Of a stretch of DNA of 40,533 bases, positions 6,156-13,935 are shown in pieces. Under the pieces are notes generated by a model that ran no database searches, had not been told where the DNA came from, and was given only the letters and a program-made list of their open reading frames with translations. The stretch comes from Streptomyces sp. CB01201 (GTDB lineage: Bacteria > Actinomycetota > Actinomycetes > Streptomycetales > Streptomycetaceae). The DNA is taken from contig NZ_NNBJ01000013.1 in NCBI RefSeq assembly GCF_002803085.1, positions 1-40,533 on the forward strand, read 5' to 3'. Positions within the stretch are counted from its first letter, which is position 1; each line of letters starts with the position of its first letter. The position numbers were made by a program, and so were the translations under genes.

Positions 6156-8339
6156 ATGGCGTCGCCGCGCACTGTCGGGTTCGGGGCGCCGGGTGACGAC
6201 GACCCGGAGTCCGTCGGGGCGTACCGGCTCGAAACCGTCATCGGCTCGGGTGGCATGGGGGTGGTGCATCTGGCCACGTCGCCGTCCGGCATGCGGCTCG
6301 CCGTCAAGGTCGTGCACGCCCAGCACGCCGCCGATCCGGAGTTCCGGGCGCGGTTCCGGCAGGAAGTCTCGGCGGCCCGGCGGGTCAGCGGCGCGTTCAC
6401 CGCCTCCGTCGTCGACGCCGACCCCGATGCCGAGCGGCCCTGGATGGCCACCCTGCACGTCCCCGGGCCCACTCTCGCCGAGCGGGTCAAGCAGGACGGG
6501 CCCCTGAACGCCGTCGAGGTGCGCCGGCTCGGTGCCGGGCTCGCCGAGGCGTTGCGGGACATCCACCGGGCCGGGGTGGTGCACCGGGACCTCAAGCCGA
6601 GCAACGTCCTGCTCGCCGCCGACGGACCCAAGGTCATCGACTTCGGGATCTCGCGGCCGTACGACAGCGATCTGCGCACCGAGACCGGCAAGCTCATCGG
6701 CACCCCGCCGTTCATGGCGCCCGAGCAGTTCCAGCGGCCCCGGGAGGTCGGGCCCGCCGCGGACGTGTTCGCCATGGGAGCCGTGCTCGTGCACGCCGCG
6801 ACCGGGCGGGGGCCCTTCGACTCCGACTCCCCGTATGTCGTCGCCTATCAAGTGGTCCACAACGAGCCCGACTTGGCCGGGGTGCCCGACGACCTGGTGC
6901 CCGTGCTGCGCGGCTGTCTCGCCAAGGACCCGCGGGAACGGCCCACTCCGGACCAGTTGATGTCGGCGCTGCGCTCCGCCGCGTACGGCTCCGAGGCCCA
7001 TATTCCAACTCAGCAGTTTCGTAACCCTGTTGGTGGCGTCGGTTCCATGGATCGCGTCGACCCCGTCGGACCCGCCGAACCCGCCGGATCCGAGAAGGGG
7101 GCCCCGCGCCGGGCTCGGTGGGTCGCGGGGGCCGCCGTCCTGGTCGGGGTCGCCGCGGTCGTCGGAGCCGGTGTCGTCGGTGTGCGGATGCTGCCCGATG
7201 GTGCCGACGGTACGGAGGCCGTGGCCGCCGCGCCCGAGCAGCACGGGGCCGCTCAATTCCGGCCCTGGAATACCCAGTTGGAGGCATCAGGCAAGGCGAG
7301 CGGTGGCATTGGTGGGAACCGTACGGCCTTCTGCTCGGCGGGGGACGGCGACGGCGCCCTGTACTGTTCCGCGCCCGGCATCGCCCTGGCCCGACTCGAC
7401 GCCGTCGGTGGGAAGGCCGTGTGGACGGTGGCAGGGGCGGGTGAACAGCTCCTCTCGGACGACTACGCGCCCATCGTGTCCGGCGGCCGGGTCCTGGCCA
7501 GGGTTCCGGGCGGACCGTTGCGGGCGTATGACCCGGGGACCGGGAAGCCGGTCTGGTCCGCCGACGTATCGGGGTACTCGGGGGTACGTTCCGCAGCCGG
7601 CGCGGTACTGCTCACCACGGCGGACGGGCACGCGACCGCGCTCAACTCCCGTACGGGCAACGAGATTTGGCGGAAGGCGCTGGGCGGTCCCCGGTCCCAG
7701 TGGATCGCGCCCGGCGGGGTTGGAACAGGGGCCGTCTACGTCGTGACGCCCCCCGGCGCCTCCGGTGACGGCGGCACGACCTCCATCGCCGCCGTCGATC
7801 CCGCCGACGGTTCGGTGCGGTGGCGGGCCGGCGTGAAGGGGCGGCTGACGCCCGTCGCGGCCGACGGCGGGGCCGTGATGCTGCTCGCCACCGACACGAG
7901 CGGGTTCACCACCGCGGTGGTACGCCTCGACACGGCCACCCGCACCGCCCGCCGCACCACGCTCACCGCGCCGCTCGACCAGGCGCAGGCCGGGGTCGAC
8001 GGGGACGCGGTGTATCTGTTCGGGGCGGGTGGGGCACTGGTCTCGGTCGATTCCCTCCGCGGCGAGGAGAAGTGGCGGCTCGACACGGGGGTGGCCCGCG
8101 CCTCACGGCCGGTCGCCTCGGGCGGGCGGGTGTTCCTGACCGGCGCCGACGGCCGGCTGCTCGCCTTCGACGCGGGCAAGGGTGTACTCGTCGGGCAGAC
8201 CAACCCCCGTATGAACGAGGGGCGTTACTCCTTCACGCCCGCACTCCCGGCGCCGCTCGCCGTCGGGGGGCGGGTGTATGCCGCCTCCCCCGACGGGTCG
8301 GTGTTCGGGGTCGATCCCGGGGACATCGGGAGCTGGTGA
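6156..8339 (+). CDS. Membrane Ser/Thr protein kinase with C-terminal PQQ-like beta-propeller
   Basis: A 727-aa PknB-type kinase. The kinase domain (about residues 23-275) shows the glycine loop GSGGMG (30-35), ATP-binding Lys51, HRD at 143-145, DFG at 162-164 and APE at 188-190, so it should be active. A charged juxtamembrane linker leads to one membrane helix (about 322-344). The outside part (about 360-727) is made of repeats of the PQQ-binding/YncE propeller type: WTVAGAGEQLLS, VWSADVSGYSG, IWRKALGGPRS, RWRAGVKGRLT and KWRLDTGVARA recur about every 45 residues. The propeller is a likely ligand sensor. ATG 6156 begins just before the kinase fold. The gene converges on ilvD with a 31-bp gap. 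Confidence 0.93.
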   Translation: MASPRTVGFGAPGDDDPESVGAYRLETVIGSGGMGVVHLATSPSGMRLAVKVVHAQHAADPEFRARFRQEVSAARRVSGAFTASVVDADPDAERPWMATLHVPGPTLAERVKQDGPLNAVEVRRLGAGLAEALRDIHRAGVVHRDLKPSNVLLAADGPKVIDFGISRPYDSDLRTETGKLIGTPPFMAPEQFQRPREVGPAADVFAMGAVLVHAATGRGPFDSDSPYVVAYQVVHNEPDLAGVPDDLVPVLRGCLAKDPRERPTPDQLMSALRSAAYGSEAHIPTQQFRNPVGGVGSMDRVDPVGPAEPAGSEKGAPRRARWVAGAAVLVGVAAVVGAGVVGVRMLPDGADGTEAVAAAPEQHGAAQFRPWNTQLEASGKASGGIGGNRTAFCSAGDGDGALYCSAPGIALARLDAVGGKAVWTVAGAGEQLLSDDYAPIVSGGRVLARVPGGPLRAYDPGTGKPVWSADVSGYSGVRSAAGAVLLTTADGHATALNSRTGNEIWRKALGGPRSQWIAPGGVGTGAVYVVTPPGASGDGGTTSIAAVDPADGSVRWRAGVKGRLTPVAADGGAVMLLATDTSGFTTAVVRLDTATRTARRTTLTAPLDQAQAGVDGDAVYLFGAGGALVSVDSLRGEEKWRLDTGVARASRPVASGGRVFLTGADGRLLAFDAGKGVLVGQTNPRMNEGRYSFTPALPAPLAVGGRVYAASPDGSVFGVDPGDIGSW

Positions 8340-8370
8340 CGTCCCGTCAGGCCGCTGTCGCCCGGTGGCT

Positions 8371-10221
8371 TCAGCCGAGCTTCGAGACGTCCCTGACCGC
8401 ACCCCGGTCGGCGCTGGTGGCCATCGCCGCGTAGGCGCGCAGCGCTGCGGACACCTTGCGCTCGCGGTCCTTCGGGGCGTACACCCCGTTCAGTGCCTCG
8501 CGCCGGGTCGCCAACTCGGCGTCGGGGACCAGGAGTTCGATCGTACGGTTGGGGATGTCGATCCGGATGCGGTCGCCGTCCTCGACGAGCGCGATGGTGC
8601 CGCCGGACGCCGCCTCGGGCGAGGCGTGGCCGATGGACAGGCCCGAAGTGCCGCCGGAGAAGCGGCCGTCGGTGATCAGCGCGCAGGTCTTGCCGAGGCC
8701 GCGGCCCTTGAGGAACGACGTCGGGTACAGCATCTCCTGCATGCCGGGGCCGCCCTTGGGGCCCTCGTAGCGGATCACGACGACGTCGCCGTGCGTGATC
8801 TGCTTCTTGAGGATCTTGTCGACGGCCTGCTCCTGCGACTCGCAGACGACGGCCGGGCCCTCGAAGGTCCAGATCGACTCGTCGACCCCGGCCGTCTTCA
8901 CGACACAGCCGTCCTCGGCGAGGTTGCCGTGCAGGACCGCGAGACCGCCGTCCTTGCTGTACGCGTGCGCCGCGTCCCGGATGCAGCCCTCGGCGGCGTC
9001 GGTGTCCAGCGTGTCCCAGCGCTCGGACTGCGAGAACGCGGTGGCCGAGCGGACGCAGCCGGGGGCGGCGTGCCACAGCTCGACCGCCTCGGCGGACGGG
9101 GAGCCGCCGCGCACGTCCCAGGCGTCCAGCCACTCCTTGATGGAGCGGGAGTGGACGGTGTGGACGTCCTCGTTGAGCAGGCCCGCGCGGTACAGCTCGC
9201 CGAGGATGGCGGGGATGCCGCCGGCCCGGTGGACGTCCTCCATGTAGTACGTACGGTTCTTGGCGACGTTCGGGGCGACCTTGGCCAGGCACGGGACGCG
9301 GCGGCTCACGGCGTCCATGTCGCCGAGGCCGTAGTCGAGTTCGGCCTCCTGGGCGGCGGCCAGCAGGTGCAGGATCGTGTTGGTCGAGCCGCCCATGGCG
9401 ATGTCGAGCGCCATGGCGTTCTCGAACGCGGCGCGGGTCGCGATGGAGCGGGGCAGGACGGTGTGGTCGTCCTCCTCGTAGTGCCGCTTGGTGATCTCGA
9501 CGACCGTGCGGGCCGCGTTCTCGTAGAGCGCGCGGCGGGCGGTGTGGGTCGCGAGCACCGAGCCGTTGCCGGGGAGGCTCAGGCCGATCGCCTCGGTCAG
9601 GCAGTTCATGGAGTTGGCCGTGAACATGCCGGAGCAGGAGCCGCAGGTGGGGCAGGCGTTCTCCTCGATGCGGAGGATGTCCGCGTCGGAGATCTTGTCG
9701 TTGACCGCGTCCGAGATCGCGTCGACCAGGTCGAGGGTGCGGACCGTGCCGTCCACCAGGGTCGCCTTGCCGGACTCCATCGGGCCGCCGGAGACGAAGA
9801 CGGTGGGGATGTTGAGGCGGAGCGCCGCCATCAGCATGCCGGGGGTGATCTTGTCGCAGTTGGAGATGCAGATCAGGGCGTCGGCGCAGTGGGCTTCCAC
9901 CATGTACTCCACGCTGTCCGCGATGAGGTCGCGGGAGGGGAGGCTGTAGAGCATGCCGCCGTGGCCCATGGCGATGCCGTCGTCCACGGCGATGGTGTTG
10001 AACTCGCGGGGGACCGCGCCGGCGGCCAGGATCGCCTCGCTGACGATCCGGCCCACCGGGGCGAGGTGGGTGTGGCCCGGCACGAACTCGGTGAAGCTGT
10101 TCGCCACGGCGATGATCGGCTTGCCGATGTCCTCGCTCGCTACACCGGAGGCCCGCATAAGGGCGCGGGCGCCCGCCATGTTGCGGCCGTGGGTGACTGT
10201 GCGGGACCTCAGCTCGGGCAT
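8371..10221 (-). CDS. ilvD: Dihydroxy-acid dehydratase
   Basis: This enzyme dehydrates 2,3-dihydroxy-isovalerate and 2,3-dihydroxy-3-methylvalerate in valine, isoleucine and leucine synthesis. The 616-aa length equals that of the E. coli enzyme. Iron-sulfur ligands are in CISNCDKITPGM (Cys122) and ACPTCGSCSGMF (Cys190-196). The substrate and metal region VDDGIAMGHGGM and the C-terminal TDGRFSGGTSGLSIGH are intact. The whole sequence is closer in motif detail to the E. coli type than to the shorter [2Fe-2S] plant/archaeal type, which is the form expected in this clade. AGGAGA lies about 12 bases before ATG 10221. It appears monocistronic: repeat DNA separates it from the upstream TetR gene. 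Confidence 0.97.
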   Translation of the reverse strand: MPELRSRTVTHGRNMAGARALMRASGVASEDIGKPIIAVANSFTEFVPGHTHLAPVGRIVSEAILAAGAVPREFNTIAVDDGIAMGHGGMLYSLPSRDLIADSVEYMVEAHCADALICISNCDKITPGMLMAALRLNIPTVFVSGGPMESGKATLVDGTVRTLDLVDAISDAVNDKISDADILRIEENACPTCGSCSGMFTANSMNCLTEAIGLSLPGNGSVLATHTARRALYENAARTVVEITKRHYEEDDHTVLPRSIATRAAFENAMALDIAMGGSTNTILHLLAAAQEAELDYGLGDMDAVSRRVPCLAKVAPNVAKNRTYYMEDVHRAGGIPAILGELYRAGLLNEDVHTVHSRSIKEWLDAWDVRGGSPSAEAVELWHAAPGCVRSATAFSQSERWDTLDTDAAEGCIRDAAHAYSKDGGLAVLHGNLAEDGCVVKTAGVDESIWTFEGPAVVCESQEQAVDKILKKQITHGDVVVIRYEGPKGGPGMQEMLYPTSFLKGRGLGKTCALITDGRFSGGTSGLSIGHASPEAASGGTIALVEDGDRIRIDIPNRTIELLVPDAELATRREALNGVYAPKDRERKVSAALRAYAAMATSADRGAVRDVSKLG

Positions 10222-10349
10222 CGTCGCTCGTCTCCTAGGTATGGGTCTGCTCTGGTGCGAGCCTACGCCTGGCTCCGCCATCTGGACAGGGCGTCCAGAT
10301 GTTGGGACAGGGGGTTCGCCATGTGGCCCCCGGGCCGGGCGGGGCCGAG

Positions 10350-10530
10350 TCCCTGGGGCTTGCGCCCCCAGACCCCCGTTCGCGCCTGAACGGCGCTCGT
10401 CCTCAAACGCCGGACAGGCTGTAGGTGTCCCAGCACCCGGCGCTCTCAGGGGCGCGGGGAACTGCGCGAACGGCCCCCACGGGCCGCAGCCGAAGAACTC
10501 ACCCCCGGGGTCTGGGGCGGAGCCCCAGGG
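10350..10530 (+). repeat. Composite intergenic repeat cassette, single A unit, inverted hairpin ends
   Basis: The gap between ilvD and the TetR gene is filled by modules in this order. First a GGGGC-NNN-GCCCC-type hairpin followed by AGACCCCC (10350-10378). Then module B, GCGCCTGAACGGCGCTCGTC to about 10421, which contains the dyad CGGCG/CGCCG. Then one A unit with core GGGGCGCGGGGAACTGCGCG at about 10453. Last, an inverted copy of the first hairpin (10502-10530), ending one base before the TetR stop codon. The same order recurs at 18616 and 26953. The inverted end hairpin could terminate TetR transcription. Confidence 0.8.
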
Positions 10531-10531
10531 G

Positions 10532-11170
10532 TCATGCCTCGGTCAGGTAGCGCTGGAGGGTGGGGCCCACCAAGGCCACGATCCGGGCGGGCGGGACCGA
10601 CGCCAGGGGCTCCAGCTCCAGTACGTACCGCATGATCACGATCCCCATCATGTGCGACGCCGCCAGCTCCGCCCGGAGCCGGGGGTCGGGGACCGACAGC
10701 TCGGCCGCGACCCGCTCCAGGAGGCGCCGCAGCACCACCCCCCGCAGCACCTTCGCCGCCGCCTCGTGCGTGAGCGCCGAGCGGATCACGGCGAGCAGCG
10801 GCGTGCGGGTCGCCGGGTTCTCCCAGATCGCCAGGAAGTGGCGGGCCAGGCGTTCGCCGACGCCGTCGAAGGAGTCGCCCAGGATCGCCTCCACCGTCAG
10901 CGCCGGTTCGAAGTCGACTTCGATGGCCGCCGCGAACACCGCCTCCTTCGTGCCGAAGTAGTGGTGCACCAGCGCCGCGTCCACCCCCGCCGCCTTGGCG
11001 ATCCCGCGCATGGACGTCTTGTCGTACCCCCGGCCGGAGAACTCCGTACGGGCCGCCCCGAGGATCCGTTCGCGGGTGCCGGGGCCGTCGTCCCCGGCGG
11101 AGCGCGGCGGGCGGCCGCGCCGGCGGGGGGTGGCCGGCCCCGCGCCCGTGCCGTTCGCCGCGTCCGTCAT
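10532..11170 (-). CDS. TetR family transcriptional regulator
   Basis: A 212-aa regulator. After a disordered Arg/Pro-rich lead (TPRRRGRPPRS) the TetR DNA-binding domain is clear: RERILGAARTEFSGRGYDKT, then SMRGIAKAAGVDAALVHHYF, with the helix-turn-helix at about residues 50-72. The C-terminal ligand domain is variable and gives no hint of ligand. Its ATG overlaps the TGA of the upstream isomerase gene (ATGA at 11167-11170), so the two are translated as one unit, and the isomerase reaction may be connected with what the regulator senses. Confidence 0.9.
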   Translation of the reverse strand: MTDAANGTGAGPATPRRRGRPPRSAGDDGPGTRERILGAARTEFSGRGYDKTSMRGIAKAAGVDAALVHHYFGTKEAVFAAAIEVDFEPALTVEAILGDSFDGVGERLARHFLAIWENPATRTPLLAVIRSALTHEAAAKVLRGVVLRRLLERVAAELSVPDPRLRAELAASHMMGIVIMRYVLELEPLASVPPARIVALVGPTLQRYLTEA

Positions 11171-11988
11171 CCGCGGCGGGCCGGCGCGGACGCCAGGTGC
11201 AGCCGGGTGAAGGCGAGGGCCTCGGCCAGGTCGGCCTCGCGTTCGGCGGCGGACATGGCCCGGCGGGTGTTGACCTCGATGACGATGTGGCCGTCGAAGC
11301 CCGTCAGGGCGAGGCGCTCCAGGAGTTCCGCGCAGGGCTGGGTGCCGCGGCCCGGCACCAGGTGCTCGTCCTTCGCCGATCCGCGCCCGTCCGCGAGGTG
11401 GACGTGGGCCAGCCGGTCGCCCATCCGGTCGACCATGGCCATCGCGTCGATGCGGGAGGTCGCCGCGTGCGAGAGGTCGACGGTGAAGTTGCGGTAGTCG
11501 TCCTTCGTCACGTCCCAGTCGGGGGCGTACGCCAGCATCTCGCGGTCCCGGTAGCGCCACGGGTACATGTTCTCCACCGCGAATCTGACGTCCGTCTCGT
11601 CCGCCATCCGCCAGATCCCGTCGACGAAGTCGCGCGAGTACTGGCGCTGCCAGCGGAAGGGAGGGTGGACCACCACCGCGGAGGCGCCGAGCTTCTCCGC
11701 CGCCGAGCGCGCCCGCTGGAGCTTCACCCAGGGGTCGGTGGACCAGACCCGCTGCGTGATCAGCAGACATGGCGCGTGGACGGCCAGGATCGGCACCTGG
11801 TGATGGTCGGAGAGCCGCCGCAGGGCTTCGATGTCCTGGCTCACGGGGTCGGTCCAGACCATGACCTCGACACCGTCGTAGCCCAGGCGCGCGGCGATCT
11901 CGAAGGCCGTTGCCGTCGACTCCGGATAGACCGAGGCCGTGGACAGGGCGACCTTCGCATCCGGGATGCGCACCACTGGTTCTGCCAC
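11167..11988 (-). CDS. Sugar phosphate isomerase/epimerase family TIM-barrel protein
   Basis: A 273-aa protein of the xylose isomerase-like/AP endonuclease 2 barrel family. Strand-end motifs that usually carry metal ligands are visible in order: LGYDGVEVMVW, VHPPFRWQ, RFAVENMYPW, FTVDLSHA, LAHVHLADGRG and the C-terminal GFDGHIVIEVNTR. The substrate is not known; relatives act on sugars, inositols or related polyols. I used GTG 11988 (VAEPVVRIPDAKVAL), just before the first strand, because the longer open frame upstream is Arg/Gly-rich and has no fold. It is translationally coupled to the TetR gene. Confidence 0.85.
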   Translation of the reverse strand: MAEPVVRIPDAKVALSTASVYPESTATAFEIAARLGYDGVEVMVWTDPVSQDIEALRRLSDHHQVPILAVHAPCLLITQRVWSTDPWVKLQRARSAAEKLGASAVVVHPPFRWQRQYSRDFVDGIWRMADETDVRFAVENMYPWRYRDREMLAYAPDWDVTKDDYRNFTVDLSHAATSRIDAMAMVDRMGDRLAHVHLADGRGSAKDEHLVPGRGTQPCAELLERLALTGFDGHIVIEVNTRRAMSAAEREADLAEALAFTRLHLASAPARRG

Positions 11989-12089
11989 GCAGACAGGGTA
12001 CGGGCCGTCACCGCCGGGAGGGGAGGCGGTCCGGCGACCCCGACGAACGTCACACTCGCCGGTAACCCCGGGCCCGCCCCCGGCCGCTT

Positions 12090-13022
12090 TCAGCCCACCG
12101 GCAGGTGGTCGAGGTGGCGCAGGATGACGCCCTCGCGCAGCGCCCAGGGGCAGACCTCCAGCTCGTCGACCGCGAACAGGTCCATCGCCCCCTCCGCGAC
12201 CAGCGCCCCCGCCAGCAGTTGCGGGGCCCGGCCCTCCGAGACGCCGGGCAGCGTGGTGCGCTGCTCGGCGGTCATCGCGGCGAGCTTGGGCACCCACTCC
12301 TCCAGTGACCTGCGACTCAGGGTGCGCTGCACGTAGGCGCCCTCGCTCGACCGTGCGGCCCCCGCGATCCGCGCGAGCTGCTTGAACGTCTTGGAGGTGG
12401 CGACGACGTGGTCGGGGCGGCCCGAACGCGTGAACTCCCCTACCGTGCCCGCGATTTGAGCCCGGACATGGCGGCGCAGCGCCCGTACGTCGGCCGGGTC
12501 CGGCGGGTCGCCCGGCAGCCAGCCCGCGGTCAGCCGGCCCGCGCCCAGCGGCAGCGAGACCGCCGCGTCCGGTTCCTCGTCGATGCCGTACGCCACTTCG
12601 AGGGAGCCGCCGCCGATGTCGAGCAGCAGCAGCTTCCCGGCCGACCAGCCGTACCAGCGGCGGGCCGCGAGGAAGGTGAGGCGGGCCTCCTCCTCGCCGG
12701 ACAGCACGGCGAGCTCGACACCGGTCTCGTCGTGGACCCGGGCGATGACGTGCTCGACGTTGCTGGCCTCGCGCACCGCCGAGGTCGCGAAGGGGAGCAG
12801 TTCCTGGACGCCCTTGTCCTCGGCGGAGAGCAGCGCCGCACTGATCGTGGCGACGAGCCGGTCGATGCCCTCCGGTCCGATCGCACCGTCCTCGTCGAGG
12901 AGTTCGGCCAGCCGCAGTTCGGCCTTGTGCGAGTGCGCGGGCAGCGGCGCGGCACCGGCGTGCGCGTCCACCACCAGCAGATGAACCGTGTTCGACCCCA
13001 CATCGAGGACTCCGAGTCTCAT
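12090..13022 (-). CDS. ppx: Ppx/GppA family phosphatase (exopolyphosphatase)
   Basis: A 310-aa enzyme of the ASKHA fold that hydrolyses polyphosphate or pppGpp. The N-terminal phosphate-binding loop is MRLGVLDVGSNTVHLLVVD. The second phosphate loop is LLLDIGGGSLEVAYG and the region VLSGEEEARLTFLA is typical of the family. It is the short two-domain form common in actinobacteria and lacks the C-terminal HD-like domain of E. coli Ppx (about 510 aa). ATG 13022 directly starts the conserved strand. Which substrate dominates cannot be told from the sequence, so the symbol is tentative. It is divergent from the Cys-rich gene at 13075. Confidence 0.88.
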   Translation of the reverse strand: MRLGVLDVGSNTVHLLVVDAHAGAAPLPAHSHKAELRLAELLDEDGAIGPEGIDRLVATISAALLSAEDKGVQELLPFATSAVREASNVEHVIARVHDETGVELAVLSGEEEARLTFLAARRWYGWSAGKLLLLDIGGGSLEVAYGIDEEPDAAVSLPLGAGRLTAGWLPGDPPDPADVRALRRHVRAQIAGTVGEFTRSGRPDHVVATSKTFKQLARIAGAARSSEGAYVQRTLSRRSLEEWVPKLAAMTAEQRTTLPGVSEGRAPQLLAGALVAEGAMDLFAVDELEVCPWALREGVILRHLDHLPVG

Positions 13023-13074
13023 GGACTGAACGCTACTGCGCGTGGCGACACCCCCTCGGACATACGCTGGAGGT

Positions 13075-13911
13075 GTGCCAAAGACGAAAAAGGCGAAGCC
13101 GGGCAAAGCCAATGCCCCGAAGAATCCCGCGAAGCCGTCGCAGGACGGGCGGAAGAAGGTCCAGGACGAGCAGGGGATCGACTTTCCGCGGGCCTGGGTC
13201 GAGTTCTCCGATCCCGCCGACGACGAGCAGGTCTTCCGCTGCGACCTGACGTGGCTCACCTCACGGTGGACCTGCATCTTCGGCAGCGGCTGCCAGGGCA
13301 TCGAGGCGGGCCGGGCGGACGACGGCTGCTGCACGCTCGGCGCCCACTTCTCCGACAAGGACGACGAGAAGCGGGTGGCCGGGCACGTGGCGCGGCTCAC
13401 TCCGGAGCTCTGGCAGTTCCACGACGTGGGTACGGAGTCGGGCTGGATCCAGACCGACGAGGACGGCGACCGCCAGACCCGGCGCTGGAACGGCTCGTGC
13501 ATCTTCCAGAACCGGCCGGGCTTCGCGGGCGGCGCCGGCTGCTCGCTGCACATCCTGGCCCTCAAGGAGGGCAAGGAGCCGCTGGAGACCAAGCCGGACG
13601 TCTGCTGGCAGCTGCCGGTGCGCCGGACGTACGACTGGATCGAGCGGCCCGACGACACCAAGGTGCTCCAGATCTCGATCGGCGAGTACGACCGGCGCGG
13701 CTGGGGCCCCGGCGGCCACGACCTGCACTGGTGGTGCACCTCGGCGACCTCCGCGCACGGGGCGGGTGAGCCGGTGTACGTGACGTACCGGCCGGAGCTG
13801 ACCGAGCTGATGGGCGCGGAGGCGTACGCCGTCCTCGTCGAGCAGTGTGAGGCGCGGCTCGCCTCGCAGCTTCCGCTCGTCGCTCCGCATCCGGCCGATC
13901 CGAAGCGGTAA
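13075..13911 (+). CDS. Conserved cysteine-rich protein of unknown function
   Basis: A 278-aa soluble protein with a Lys/Pro-rich N-terminal tail (VPKTKKAKPGKANAPKNP) and then a folded part beginning IDFPRAWVEFSDPADDEQ. Cysteines are dense: CDLTWLTSRWTCIFGSGCQG, then GCCTLGAHF, then GSCIFQN, GAGCSLHIL, VCWQLP and WWCTSAT. The pattern resembles proteins that bind a metal or an Fe-S cluster, but I cannot name a function. GTG 13075 is my choice; GTG 13042 is in frame and closer to the divergent ppx start. GGAGG ends two bases before GTG 13075, unusually close, so the true start could lie elsewhere within the tail. It converges on the sigma/BACON gene with a 24-base gap. Confidence 0.75.
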   Translation: MPKTKKAKPGKANAPKNPAKPSQDGRKKVQDEQGIDFPRAWVEFSDPADDEQVFRCDLTWLTSRWTCIFGSGCQGIEAGRADDGCCTLGAHFSDKDDEKRVAGHVARLTPELWQFHDVGTESGWIQTDEDGDRQTRRWNGSCIFQNRPGFAGGAGCSLHILALKEGKEPLETKPDVCWQLPVRRTYDWIERPDDTKVLQISIGEYDRRGWGPGGHDLHWWCTSATSAHGAGEPVYVTYRPELTELMGAEAYAVLVEQCEARLASQLPLVAPHPADPKR

Positions 13912-13935
13912 CTCTCGTACGGGGCAAGTGAGTTG